A stretch of DNA of 64,000 nt from Acetobacter lovaniensis (GCF_014207635.1 NZ_JACHIE010000007.1:62001-126000), one strand, 5' to 3'. Shown: positions 43,409-51,953, numbered from the stretch's first letter. Notes: generated by a model from the sequence alone, not told the origin. Translations and numbers: made by a program.

Positions 43409-43705
43409 TCAGTTCCCTTCCTCATGCCGGGGCAGGAGCGGGTCGTGGCCGGGTGTGGCCTGGCCTGTCTGGTCCAGAATGTCGCGCACGCGCATGATCA
43501 GCGCATCTATGTTGGCCAGCAGTTCCTCCCGGTTGGTTTCCGGACGGTTCCGTTTTGTCTGCTGCTGCTTATCAAGAGCAAAGGAAATACGCTGCAACGC
43601 ACGGTCCAGCCGGGTAATGGCCTCTTCCGCAGGTCTTGCGCGGGTGTGCATGCTGGCATAGCTGTTGCCCTGGGGTGAGTGCGGCTCCACGTCTTGATCC
43701 TGCAT
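43409..43705 (-). CDS. Small coiled-coil protein upstream of zapA (DUF4164-like)
   Basis: A 98-residue protein if started at MQDQDVEPH (43705), where AAGG-rich sequence lies just upstream. Starts at 43762 or 43801 would overlap the divergent gene. EEAITRLDRALQRISFALDKQQQ and REELLANIDALIMRVRDIL form two amphipathic helices expected to coil. It precedes zapA by 4 bp, the position where Alphaproteobacteria often carry a DUF4164-type gene, suggesting a role beside ZapA in division. The assignment to that family is tentative. Confidence 0.7.
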   Translation of the reverse strand: MQDQDVEPHSPQGNSYASMHTRARPAEEAITRLDRALQRISFALDKQQQTKRNRPETNREELLANIDALIMRVRDILDQTGQATPGHDPLLPRHEEGN

Positions 43706-43760
43706 TCCTTTTCCCTTCTCTTGGGGTAAGGAATCACCTGCAAAAGCGATTGCGTCAAGC

Positions 43761-44276
43761 ATGCTCACGGAAAACAGGCCACTTTTCTCATCTTCTTCCA
43801 CGGGTATCCGCTATGTGTGCGTCCATGACCGTGCTGGTGTGCATGTGGCTTTGCGTGCGGCGGGGCTGGCGGAGTATGGCGGCTGCATTGGCCTGCTCTC
43901 CCCCCCCGGTGCGGTGGCATACATGGGGGTAGGCTGGTGGCATGCCCTGATGAACGACGTCGCAGAATCGGCCCGGCAGGCTTTTGTGCATGTGCTCGAT
44001 TGCGACAATAGTCCTGCAGGTGCGCTCATGGCGTTGCGTTGTGGCCAGCAAACTGCCATTCTGCGCCCGCAAAACCCACAATATGAGACAATCCGGGCCT
44101 TGTATGCACAGGAAAAAGCGGCACTTCTGCCACAACGCCCGCCATCATTTAACCTTATCATGCCGTTAAGTGCCATATCGTCTCTTGTCGGGTATTTCGC
44201 CCACGGTTATTGCCAACACCAGCATCCGGAAAATAATGCGCCGGACACAAGGCAAAAGAAGGACTGTTCCCCATGA
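43761..44276 (+). CDS. Protein of unknown function upstream of fbaB
   Basis: A 171-residue protein with a mixed alpha/beta pattern: VCVHDRAGVHVALRAAGLAEYGGCIGLLSPPGAVAYMGVGWWHALM, then AFVHVLDCDNSPAGALMALRCGQQTAILRPQNPQYETIRALYAQE, and a charged tail. There is no signal peptide or clear catalytic motif. The GLLSPPGAVAYMGVGWW segment looks like a ligand loop. The stop overlaps the fbaB ATG by 4 bp, so the two are coupled. No convincing ribosome-binding site precedes 43761, so the true start may be later. The family is not recognised. Confidence 0.65.
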   Translation: MLTENRPLFSSSSTGIRYVCVHDRAGVHVALRAAGLAEYGGCIGLLSPPGAVAYMGVGWWHALMNDVAESARQAFVHVLDCDNSPAGALMALRCGQQTAILRPQNPQYETIRALYAQEKAALLPQRPPSFNLIMPLSAISSLVGYFAHGYCQHQHPENNAPDTRQKKDCSP

Positions 44277-45187
44277 CGCTTACCCCGCAGGTTAAGGCTA
44301 TTCTCAACCAGTATGAGAGCGATAACCCCGGTACAAAGACGAATCTGGCCCGCCTGCTCAATGCTGGCAAGCTGGGTGGAACCGGCAAAATGGTCATTCT
44401 GCCGGTGGATCAGGGGTTTGAGCATGGTCCTGCCCGCTCTTTCGCAGCCAATCCGGCCGCCTATGACCCGCACTACCATTTCCAGCTTGCGATCGAAGCG
44501 GGGCTGAATGGCTATGCCGCTCCCCTTGGCATGCTCGAATGTGGTGCTGCGACCTTTGCGGGTGAAATTCCGCTGATTCTCAAGTGCAACAGTTCCAACA
44601 GCCTTGCGACTGAAAAAGATCAGGCCGTTACCGGCACCGTGGCGGATGCGCTGCGTCTGGGTTGTGCGGGCATTGGCTTTACCATTTACCCCGGCTCCGA
44701 ATACTGCTTCGACCAGATGGAAGAACTGCGTGAACTGGCGGCTGAAGCCAAGTCCGTGGGTCTGGCCGTGATCGTATGGAGCTACCCGCGTGGCCCGGCA
44801 CTGGACAAGAAGGCCGAGACAGCCGTGGACGTATGCGCCTATGCCGCCCACATGGCCGCCCTGTGTGGTGCCCATATCATCAAGGTCAAACCCCCGACCG
44901 ACGTTGTGGCACTGGATGCCTGCAAGCCTGTGTACGAAAAGAACAAGGTTGATGTGGCAACGCTTGCCGCACGTATCAACCATGTTGTGCAGTCCAGCTT
45001 TGCCGGCCGTCGGATTGTCATCTTCTCCGGTGGTGAACACACGGGCACGGACAACCTGCTGGCCACCATTCAGGGTATTCATGATGGTGGTGGCTTTGGC
45101 TCCATTATCGGTCGTAACGTGTTCCAGCGCCCCAAGGCAGAAGCGCTGGCCCTGCTCGACCAGATTATCACCATCTTCAAGAACTGA
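44273..45187 (+). CDS. fbaB: Class I fructose-bisphosphate aldolase (FbaB/DhnA type)
   Basis: This 304-residue Schiff-base aldolase of the bacterial/archaeal DhnA type, not the metal-dependent class II, carries KMVILPVDQGFEHGP at the start, the acid/base tyrosine region FTIYPGSEYCFDQMEEL, VWSYPRGPALDKK and the lysine AHIIKVKPPTDVVALD. The phosphate-binding end is VIFSGGEHTG...GIHDGGGFGSIIGRNVFQRP. The start at 44273 follows AGAAGGAC. It acts in glycolysis/gluconeogenesis and the Calvin-like pentose routes of acetic acid bacteria. Confidence 0.95.
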   Translation: MTLTPQVKAILNQYESDNPGTKTNLARLLNAGKLGGTGKMVILPVDQGFEHGPARSFAANPAAYDPHYHFQLAIEAGLNGYAAPLGMLECGAATFAGEIPLILKCNSSNSLATEKDQAVTGTVADALRLGCAGIGFTIYPGSEYCFDQMEELRELAAEAKSVGLAVIVWSYPRGPALDKKAETAVDVCAYAAHMAALCGAHIIKVKPPTDVVALDACKPVYEKNKVDVATLAARINHVVQSSFAGRRIVIFSGGEHTGTDNLLATIQGIHDGGGFGSIIGRNVFQRPKAEALALLDQIITIFKN

Positions 45188-45225
45188 GCCCTGCAAATGC
45201 GCATCGTGCGGAAAGGATAGTCGCA

Positions 45226-45810
45226 GTGTCGGACCTTTATCTTGTGACGCCTGCGCTCCTGTATGCCGATGCGTTTTTGCCCGTGATGGAGCAGCGTCTG
45301 GTCAACCACCAGCCAGCAGCATTGCTGCTGCGTCTGGTGGAGGGCATGGACCCTGCCGCAGCCATAGCCCTGATCGAGGCTATTCGCCCGCTTGTGCAGC
45401 ATAAGGGTATTGCCCTTATGCTGGAAAACGCACCCGAACTGGCTGTTCAGACCGGGTGCGACGGGGTTCATCTCTCCCAGTCCTACACGGCGGCCAGTGT
45501 GCGCGACGTACGACGCCGGATTGGTGACGAACTGCAACTTGGTGTGGCCGTAGGCAGCAGCCGCGACGGCGCCATGCGCGCGGGGGAGGAAGGAGCGGAT
45601 TACGTCTGCTTTGCCCCGGATGCTGTGCAGAATGCGGAGGACACACAGGCTGTTCTGGCTCTGGCTCAGTGGTGGTGCATGATGATGGAACTGCCCGCCG
45701 TAGCCTGTGCCGCAACACCCGAAGACGCCCGTGCGCTGGCCGGGTGTGATACGGATTTTGTCATGCCCGATACCAGTTGGTGGGATGACCCTGCCCCGTG
45801 GACTTTTTAA
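45226..45810 (+). CDS. ThiE-like thiamine-phosphate synthase family protein
   Basis: This 194-residue protein has the ThiE TIM-barrel order: DLYLVTPALLYADAF, LLLRLVEGMDP, GIALMLENAPELAVQTGCDGVHLSQSY, ELQLGVAVGSSRDGAMRAGEEGADYVCFAP, then LPAVACAATPEDARALAGCDTDFVM. The usual VHLGQ and glycine-rich IGGI segments are replaced (VHLSQ, ACAAT), so it is a divergent member and catalysis is uncertain. The start is GTG 45226. It directly follows fbaB, a frequent alphaproteobacterial neighbour. Confidence 0.82.
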   Translation: MSDLYLVTPALLYADAFLPVMEQRLVNHQPAALLLRLVEGMDPAAAIALIEAIRPLVQHKGIALMLENAPELAVQTGCDGVHLSQSYTAASVRDVRRRIGDELQLGVAVGSSRDGAMRAGEEGADYVCFAPDAVQNAEDTQAVLALAQWWCMMMELPAVACAATPEDARALAGCDTDFVMPDTSWWDDPAPWTF

Positions 45811-45868
45811 GCCCAGCCAGCCGCCCGGCCAGCCAGTAGCCCTGCGCCATATGGGCGGTATGGGCCAA

Positions 45869-45882
45869 ACCCCTTAAGGGGT
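45869..45882. terminator. Palindrome between convergent thiE-like and fasciclin genes
   Basis: ACCCCTTAAGGGGT is a perfect 14-bp palindrome that includes the stop codon of the fasciclin gene. It is framed by GGGCC (45863-45867) and GGCCC at 45888-45892, so a longer hairpin is possible. It lies between convergent genes without a T-run. Confidence 0.4.
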
Positions 45883-46674
45883 GTTAGGGCCCGGAGCTGC
45901 CTGTTCCGCTGGTGGCAGAACCAGCGCGCGCGTAAAATACAGCACACCGTTGGATTGCGGAATCCCCATGACCCAGAGCGGGCTGCTTTGCCCGTGGGGT
46001 GGGCCGACCATGACCTGCTCTGTTTGTGTGTCCAGCCAGACAGGTAGAGCCTGCCCGCTCAGGGTGGGGAGTGACAGGCTATGGCCCGGTGCGGCAGCAA
46101 GGGCTGCGCGTAGGGCCTTGTGGGGCCATTTTCCGGTGACAATCGTGTAGCCGAGCAGGTTGCGTACCCTGCTGGTGCTGGCCGGGTCCAGAAGCTGGCC
46201 GCCATTTTGTGTGTTATAGGTTTCCAGCGCCGCATTGGGCAGGGCGAATACGGTAAAAGGCCCTGCCTGCTGCAAGGTGGGGAACAGGCCGGTCCTGTCC
46301 AGCAGATGCGTATAGTCGGCCAGTTCGATGGAACTGCGCAGGGTGTCCGACAGGGGGCGGTCGCAGAATGCAGGCGTTTGCGGGTTGCCGTAGGCAACGG
46401 CGCTATCAATCGGATTGCTCTGTCCGGACGTCGGGGAGCCGGATGCGCCACGGAGCCCCTGTGTATATGTGCGTGTGCCAGAGACTGTTGGCATCATATA
46501 CGCACAGGTAGAAATTGGCGTTGTGTATGTATCCTGCCGGGCGGGGCTCTGCGCGCATCCGCCCAGCAGAACCATGCCCGTCAGCATAAGTGCCGGGGCA
46601 GCCAGACACCCATGCCAGCCGTATGGTGCATGGCGTGGAGTGTGGGTACGCAAAGGGGCTTTCTGGGCCGTCAT
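45874..46674 (-). CDS. Fasciclin-domain lipoprotein
   Basis: This protein of about 266 residues has a lipobox LLGGCAQ after a basic n-region, so it is a lipoprotein. The mature chain has one fasciclin (FAS1) domain: DYTHLLDRTGLFPTLQQAGPFTVFALPNAALETY, RNLLGYTIVTGKW and the C-terminal SNGVLYFTRALVLPP. FAS1 domains mediate adhesion or matrix interactions. The start is placed at MTAQKAPLRTH (46674), because an upstream ATG at 46752 would overlap the preceding gene. It is transcribed leftward after the glycine-rich lipoprotein gene. Confidence 0.85.
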   Translation of the reverse strand: MTAQKAPLRTHTPRHAPYGWHGCLAAPALMLTGMVLLGGCAQSPARQDTYTTPISTCAYMMPTVSGTRTYTQGLRGASGSPTSGQSNPIDSAVAYGNPQTPAFCDRPLSDTLRSSIELADYTHLLDRTGLFPTLQQAGPFTVFALPNAALETYNTQNGGQLLDPASTSRVRNLLGYTIVTGKWPHKALRAALAAAPGHSLSLPTLSGQALPVWLDTQTEQVMVGPPHGQSSPLWVMGIPQSNGVLYFTRALVLPPAEQAAPGPNTP

Positions 46675-46724
46675 GGCGTTAAATGGTACAGGCAGGTCGG
46701 CAGGCACGGCACGATGTATGCGCC

Positions 46725-47138
46725 CTAGCAGCCATCGCCCCGCATTGTCCAACTGATGACAAGGCCCTTGACCAGTTCAAAATTGGTCTGGCAGCTATAG
46801 GTGTACGCGGTGCCCATGCCGCCGCCCCAGCCGCCGCCATAACCCCAGCCACCGTAGCCCCAGCCACCATAACCGCCCCAGCCGTCTCCCCATCCGGGGC
46901 CATACCCCCAGCCACCGCCCATGGGCATGGTGGTGTAGTCGGTCTCCTGCGTGATGTAGGCAAGAAAAGTGTGATCCCCCGTGGTGAACTGGCGCGTAGG
47001 TACACCAAAGGTGCGGATAACATCCACGGTTGGTCGCCCGATCATGGAATCGAGCTTGCGCCGCTGCTCCGCACTGGGAACCTGGCAGGCGGCAAGGGCT
47101 AGAAGCCCGATCAGTAAAACTCTGTTTGCGTATGTCAT
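46725..47138 (-). CDS. Small glycine/tryptophan/tyrosine-rich lipoprotein
   Basis: This 137-residue lipoprotein starts at MTYANRVLLIGLLALAAC, where LALAAC is the lipobox. Residues about 35-70 (RRKLDSMIGRPTVDVIRTFGVPTRQF) look like a SmpA/BamE-type helix pair. They are followed by TTGDHTFLAYITQ and a stretch of GGWGYG-type repeats (about 80-110) before a short C-terminal strand with two cysteines. The mixture suggests an outer-membrane or periplasmic structural protein. A frame extending upstream to 47414 is not credible, since it would run into epmA. Confidence 0.75.
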   Translation of the reverse strand: MTYANRVLLIGLLALAACQVPSAEQRRKLDSMIGRPTVDVIRTFGVPTRQFTTGDHTFLAYITQETDYTTMPMGGGWGYGPGWGDGWGGYGGWGYGGWGYGGGWGGGMGTAYTYSCQTNFELVKGLVISWTMRGDGC

Positions 47139-47232
47139 GGCACCGACTTGCCCCTTGGTGGAATACGCCTGCGGTATGCGTCGTACGAGTGGAAGATAAG
47201 CAAAAACACCTGTCAGGGCCAAATGTTGCAGA

Positions 47233-48258
47233 CTAATCCTGTATCCACAAGACATCCTGTATCTGGCGTGCGCCACTGGCCAGCATGACCAGCCGGTCAA
47301 ACCCCAGCGCAATGCCCGAACAGGGAGGCATGTGGGGCAGGGCGTGGAGCAGTTTTTCATCCATTGGCCAGGTGGGGCGGGTGGGGTAAAGCTGCTGGCG
47401 TTCGGTCCTGTCATGGGTAAAACGCTGGCGCTGTTCTACAGGGTCTGTCAGCTCTTCAAACGCATTGGCCAGTTCCATGCCTGCGGCATAAAGTTCAAAC
47501 CGCAGGGCCACGCGCGGGTCTGTGGGGTCCCTGCGCGCCAGTGCGGCCTGACTTGCAGGCCAGTGGGTTAAAAATGTGGGGCAGGTCTGGCCAATGGCAG
47601 GTTCGATTCGTTCCAGCAACAAGCGGAAAAACAGGTCTTCCCAGTGTTCACCGTCGCGCAGGGTGCAGCCTGCCGCATGGGCCAGTGCCTGCGCATTGCC
47701 TTGGGTTGGAAGCAGGTCAACACCAGCATGGTGGCGGAATGCGTCCTCCATGCTTAGTCGTTCAAAGGGCTGGCTCAGGTCCAGCGTGCAGGTGTTGCGG
47801 TGCACAACAGGGGGCAGAACGGCCTTGAGCAGGGCTTCTGTCTCGTCCATCAGGCCGCTCAGGGGCATGCCGGGCTGGTACCATTCCAGCATGGTAAACT
47901 CGGGGGCATGGGTGCCGCTGGCCTCACCATTGCGCCAGACACGGGCAAACTGGAACAGCGGCAGCCCGGTGGCGGCGATAATCCGCTTCATGGCGAATTC
48001 GGGGCTGGTGTGCAAAAACAGCGGTTGGCGCTGGCCGTCGGGTGTTTCCCGCTCGGTCTGGAAGGGGAGCAGATGCACCTCTTCCCCCGGCACGGGCACG
48101 GCGCAGGGGGTTTCCACCTCTACGCAGCCGCGGGATTCCAAAAACGCGCGCACACCCCGCATGGTCAGGTTGCGGCGGATTAAAAATGGCAGCCGGTCGC
48201 GAATACGCTCGGGGTCCGGGCCACCAAAGGACAGATGAGATGTTGCAGACACAGACAT
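47233..48258 (-). CDS. epmA: EF-P beta-lysine ligase EpmA (GenX/PoxA)
   Basis: This 341-residue lysyl-tRNA-synthetase-like enzyme lacks an anticodon-binding domain. EpmA attaches beta-lysine to elongation factor P. Class II motifs are visible: FLIRRNLTMRGVRAFLESRGCVEVETP (motif 1), FLHTSPEFAMKRIIAATGLPLFQFARVWRNGEASGTHAPEFTMLEWYQ (motif 2) and the C-terminal CSGIALGFDRLVML (motif 3). It diverges by 20 bp from epmB, which makes the (R)-beta-lysine. EF-P itself is not in the window. Confidence 0.95.
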   Translation of the reverse strand: MSVSATSHLSFGGPDPERIRDRLPFLIRRNLTMRGVRAFLESRGCVEVETPCAVPVPGEEVHLLPFQTERETPDGQRQPLFLHTSPEFAMKRIIAATGLPLFQFARVWRNGEASGTHAPEFTMLEWYQPGMPLSGLMDETEALLKAVLPPVVHRNTCTLDLSQPFERLSMEDAFRHHAGVDLLPTQGNAQALAHAAGCTLRDGEHWEDLFFRLLLERIEPAIGQTCPTFLTHWPASQAALARRDPTDPRVALRFELYAAGMELANAFEELTDPVEQRQRFTHDRTERQQLYPTRPTWPMDEKLLHALPHMPPCSGIALGFDRLVMLASGARQIQDVLWIQD

Positions 48259-48278
48259 GGGCAGAGTAGAGCCGGTAC

Positions 48279-49328
48279 ATGTCTTTCCCGGTCAAGCCCC
48301 CTTTTGCGACCAGCCGAACGCTGCGCACCCCAGATGACCTGATTGCCGCCGGTATGGCCACGCCCGCGCAGAAAGCGGACCTGCAAGCCATAGCCCGGCA
48401 GTATGCTACGGCCATACCGCCCGCTTTTGCGGAGCTGATGCACAGTCTGGACGACCCGATTGGCGTGCAGGTTGTGCCCACCATGCAAGAACTGGTGGTC
48501 ACGCCGGAGGAGCGCTCCGACCCGATTGGAGATGATGCGCTCTCCCCCGTGCCCGGTATTGTGCACCGCTACGCGGACCGCGCCTTGCTTAAGCCCCTGC
48601 TGGTATGCCCGTTATACTGCCGGTTCTGCTTCCGGCGGGAGCATGTGGGGCCAGATGGCGGCGTGCTGGATGATGAAGCCCTGAGCCGCGCGCTGGACTG
48701 GCTCCGCACGCATGAGCAGATCCGCGAGGTTATTCTGACCGGGGGGGACCCGCTCATGCTCTCGCCCCGGCGGCTGGGGGAGATTGTGCAGGCCCTTTCC
48801 GGCATGGCGCATGTAACCACCATCCGGGTGCATACGCGCGTGCCAGTAGCCGCACCCGAGCGTGTGACAGACGCATTGCTGGATGCGCTGGAAACGGACA
48901 AAGCCATGTGGATGGCCGTACACATCAACCATGCGCGGGAAATGGCTCCCCCCGCACGGAGCAGCCTGCGCCGTATTGCCCGGCGGGGCATACCGCTGCT
49001 GGGGCAGTCGGTGCTGTTGCGGGGTGTGAATGACAGCGAGGAAGCGCTGGAAGACCTGTTCCGCACCATGGTGGAAAACCGTATGCGGCCATACTACCTG
49101 CACCAGCTCGACCCTGCGCCGGGTACGGCCCATTTTCATGTGCCGGTCGCACAGGGCCAGCGTCTGCTGGCAGGTCTGCGGGGGCGTGTTACGGGGCTTG
49201 CCTGGCCCATTTACGTGCTGGATATTCCCGGAGGCTACGGCAAGGTTCCTCTGGGGCCGGAGTATATTACGGGCGAGCGGCAGGTGCGTGACCCACAGGG
49301 CGGCACCCATACTCTGGACCGCCTGTAA
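48279..49328 (+). CDS. epmB: EF-P lysine 2,3-aminomutase EpmB (radical SAM)
   Basis: This 349-residue radical SAM, PLP-dependent aminomutase carries the iron-sulfur motif CPLYCRFCFRR (Cys110, Cys114, Cys117). TGGDPLMLSPRRLGEIV, RVHTRVPVAAPERVTDALL, HINHAREM and the PLP-lysine region GGYGKVPLGPEYI follow the KamA/EpmB family. It is shorter than clostridial lysine 2,3-aminomutase. Together with the divergent epmA it provides the beta-lysylation of EF-P needed at polyproline stretches. Confidence 0.95.
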   Translation: MSFPVKPPFATSRTLRTPDDLIAAGMATPAQKADLQAIARQYATAIPPAFAELMHSLDDPIGVQVVPTMQELVVTPEERSDPIGDDALSPVPGIVHRYADRALLKPLLVCPLYCRFCFRREHVGPDGGVLDDEALSRALDWLRTHEQIREVILTGGDPLMLSPRRLGEIVQALSGMAHVTTIRVHTRVPVAAPERVTDALLDALETDKAMWMAVHINHAREMAPPARSSLRRIARRGIPLLGQSVLLRGVNDSEEALEDLFRTMVENRMRPYYLHQLDPAPGTAHFHVPVAQGQRLLAGLRGRVTGLAWPIYVLDIPGGYGKVPLGPEYITGERQVRDPQGGTHTLDRL

Positions 49329-49340
49329 GCAGTGTGGAGG

Positions 49341-49358
49341 AGGGGAGCTTACTCCCCT
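49341..49358. terminator. Bidirectional hairpin between epmB and the gamma-glutamyltransferase gene
   Basis: AGGGGAG (49341-49347) and CTCCCCT (49352-49358) form a 7-bp stem with a 4-nt loop, overlapping the stop codon of the leftward gene and 13 bp after the epmB stop. No T-run is present. Confidence 0.5.
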
Positions 49359-51148
49359 ATAGCCGCTCCGCCGGGGTGGCGGTGGTCGGCCCCACCATAA
49401 AAACGGGCAGGCCCGTGGCTGTTCAGGCTGGGGCCACCTACCAGAATCCCTTCGGGAATACCCCACGGCGCATGCAGGACAAAGCTGTAGCCCTCCTGTT
49501 CCAGCGTTTGCTTTACCTGCGGGGTCAGGGCGTTTGCCTCAACCTCCACACTCTGTGGCATCCACTGTTCGTGCAGGCGGGGCAGGTCTATGGCCTGCTG
49601 GATGTTCAGCCCGTAATCCACAACGCCCAGAATAACAGAGAGTATAATGGTGGGAATGCGCGACCCGCCGGGGCTGCCAATGACCATGACCGGCCTGTCA
49701 TCGCGCGAGATAATGGTCGGCGCCATGGAGGAAAGGGGCGTTTTGCCCGGTGCAATGACGTTGGCCGTACTGCCGGGAATGCCAAACATGTTCAGCGCTC
49801 CGGGTTTGATGGAAAAATCATCCATTTCATCATTCATAATGATCCCGGTGTCCCCTCCCATCACCTTGGCGCCAAACCAGCCGTTCAGCGTATAGGTGGT
49901 GGAAATGGCAAACCCGTTCTGGTCGATCACCGAAAACTGGGTGGTTTCGGGTTTTTCGGGCGAGGCCACACCTGCACGCAGGTCAGCCGAGGGAATGGCC
50001 CTGTCGGGGGGAATATGCGCGCGTATGCTGGCAATATAGGCCGGGTCCAGCAGGCTGCTGACCGGGTTATGGATAAAAGCCGGGTCGCCCAGATCCCGCC
50101 GGTCGGAATAGGCATGGCGCATGGCCTCGATCTCACGCTGGAGAGCGGGGGCTGAGTGCAGGCCAAGGGCGTGCATGTCATACCCGGCCAGAATTTCCAG
50201 CATTTCGCACAGGGCTATGCCACCTGCACTGGGGGGCGGGGCTGTTTCCACCAGCAATCCACGGTAGGTGCAGCTTATGGGGGCCAGTGTGCGGGGCTGG
50301 TAGCGCTCAAAATCCGTGGCCTGCAAAATGCCGCCATGGGCTTTGGACTGCTCCAGAATACTGGCGGCAATGGGTCCTTTGTAGAATGCGGCCGCCCCGT
50401 TCTGTGCGATCAGTTCGAGCGAGTGCGCCAGATTTTTCTGCACCAGCCTGTCACCGGGCTGGAAGGGGGAGCCATCGGGGCGTAGGAAAATCCTGCGGGC
50501 ATAGGGGTCCTGCGCCAGCGCCGCGGTGGAGGTGTTCAGGAGTTCCACATCCCCTTCCTCCAGCACAAAGCCATCGCGGGCGAGTTGAATGGCAGGGGCC
50601 ATGACCACTTTTCGGGGCAGGTGGCCCCAGCGTTCATGCACGGCATCCAGCCCGGCCACAGTGCCGGGTACGGCTACAGCCTTCCAGCCCAGAAGGGACA
50701 AGTCGGGAATAACATTGCCCTTGCTGTCCAAAAACATATCCGGCGTGGCGGCCAGAGGAGCCTTTTCCCGAAAATCGAAAAAAATCGCAGATTTGCCGGG
50801 TGGGCGCAGCATCATAAATCCGCCACCCCCCAGATTGCCCGCAGCTGGGTACACAACAGCCAGCGTATATCCCATGGCTACGGCGGCATCGGCCGCATTG
50901 CCGCCTTTGGCCAGAATGCGCGCCCCCACTTCCGAGGCCAGTTTCTGGGCGGAAACCACCATGCCATGCTGCCCGGCCACAGGGGTGGCAACGGACGCAG
51001 CAGCCGACAGTGCGGTGCCATAGGCCAGCGGGTCAGCCACTGGTGCCGCGTGGGCGGGTAGGACTATAAGGCCTGTGCTCAGGCAACAGGCCACCCGTCC
51101 CACATAACGCGCAACACGGGAGAACAGCGTGGTTGGGGCGGCCAGCAT
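49349..51148 (-). CDS. ggt: Gamma-glutamyltransferase (exported)
   Basis: This 599-residue Ntn hydrolase precursor transfers or hydrolyses gamma-glutamyl groups (glutathione) in the periplasm. The N-terminal signal peptide ends about LPAHA. Large-subunit motifs include VVSAQKLASEVGARILAKGGNAADAAVAMGYTL, NLGGGGFMML and DFREKAPLA; small-subunit motifs are TYTLNGWFG, GIIMNDEMDDFS and PLSSMAPTI. Autoprocessing should occur before Thr402 in the sequence TTQFSV. The residue two after this nucleophile is Gln404, where many family members have His. The stop and the epmB end share a hairpin. It starts 4 bp downstream of map, so the two are probably cotranscribed. Confidence 0.93.
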   Translation of the reverse strand: MLAAPTTLFSRVARYVGRVACCLSTGLIVLPAHAAPVADPLAYGTALSAAASVATPVAGQHGMVVSAQKLASEVGARILAKGGNAADAAVAMGYTLAVVYPAAGNLGGGGFMMLRPPGKSAIFFDFREKAPLAATPDMFLDSKGNVIPDLSLLGWKAVAVPGTVAGLDAVHERWGHLPRKVVMAPAIQLARDGFVLEEGDVELLNTSTAALAQDPYARRIFLRPDGSPFQPGDRLVQKNLAHSLELIAQNGAAAFYKGPIAASILEQSKAHGGILQATDFERYQPRTLAPISCTYRGLLVETAPPPSAGGIALCEMLEILAGYDMHALGLHSAPALQREIEAMRHAYSDRRDLGDPAFIHNPVSSLLDPAYIASIRAHIPPDRAIPSADLRAGVASPEKPETTQFSVIDQNGFAISTTYTLNGWFGAKVMGGDTGIIMNDEMDDFSIKPGALNMFGIPGSTANVIAPGKTPLSSMAPTIISRDDRPVMVIGSPGGSRIPTIILSVILGVVDYGLNIQQAIDLPRLHEQWMPQSVEVEANALTPQVKQTLEQEGYSFVLHAPWGIPEGILVGGPSLNSHGPARFYGGADHRHPGGAAIGE

Positions 51149-51152
51149 GAGC

Positions 51153-51953
51153 TTATCCTTTCATCGGGTAGGGGGGGCAGTCATACCCGGCGGGAGAGAG
51201 GGTAAAAATCTCATACCCTGTCTGGGTGACAGCCAGCATATGTTCAAACTGCGCGGACAGAGAGCGGTCACGCGTGACGGCGGTCCACCCGTCTTCAAGA
51301 ATTTTGACTTCGGGTTTGCCAATGTTGAGCATGGGCTCAATGGTAAACACCATACCGGCCTTCAGTTTCATGCCCTCGCCGGGGCGACCGTAATGCAGGA
51401 CGTTGGGTTCGGCATGGAAAACCTGCCCGATCCCGTGTCCGCAAAAATCTTCCACAATGGAGTAACGGTGTTTTTCGGCATGGCTCTGAATGGCGTAGCC
51501 AATGTCACCCAGAGTGGCGCCGGGACGTACAACCTCAACACCGCGCATCAGGCATTCGTAAGTGGTGGTGATCAGCTTGGCGGCCTTGATGGACACCTTG
51601 CCCACGGCGTACATGCGACTGGTATCTCCAAACCAGCCGTTCAGCTTGGGGGTGACGTCGATATTGACGATATCGCCCTCAACCAGCGGCCGGTCACCCG
51701 GAATGCCGTGGCACACAACATGATTGACCGAAATACAGCACGACTTGGGGTAGCCTCGGTAGTTCAGCGGGCCGGGGGTGGCGCCATGTTCAAGCGTGTA
51801 GGCGTGAATAATGCGGTCCAGCTCGCCCGTGGTTACGCCGGGTTTGACGTAAGGCGTGATCATGTCCAGCGTAGCCGCGGCCAACTGGCCAGCCGCACGC
51901 AGGTATTTGAAGTCTTCTTCGGTATGGAGAACGATACCGCCTCTGCCCGCCAT
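51153..51953 (-). CDS. map: Methionine aminopeptidase, type I
   Basis: This 266-residue dimetal enzyme removes N-terminal methionine from new proteins. Metal ligands lie in VNIDVTPKLNGWFGDTSRMY (two Asp), CGHGIGQVFH (His), VFTIEPMLN (Glu) and SAQFEHMLAV (Glu); substrate histidine CHGIPGDR is present. The start is set at MAGRGGIVLH (51953) with GAGGA 8 bp upstream; an ATG at 51968 precedes it. The gamma-glutamyltransferase gene follows 4 bp later. Confidence 0.95.
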   Translation of the reverse strand: MAGRGGIVLHTEEDFKYLRAAGQLAAATLDMITPYVKPGVTTGELDRIIHAYTLEHGATPGPLNYRGYPKSCCISVNHVVCHGIPGDRPLVEGDIVNIDVTPKLNGWFGDTSRMYAVGKVSIKAAKLITTTYECLMRGVEVVRPGATLGDIGYAIQSHAEKHRYSIVEDFCGHGIGQVFHAEPNVLHYGRPGEGMKLKAGMVFTIEPMLNIGKPEVKILEDGWTAVTRDRSLSAQFEHMLAVTQTGYEIFTLSPAGYDCPPYPMKG

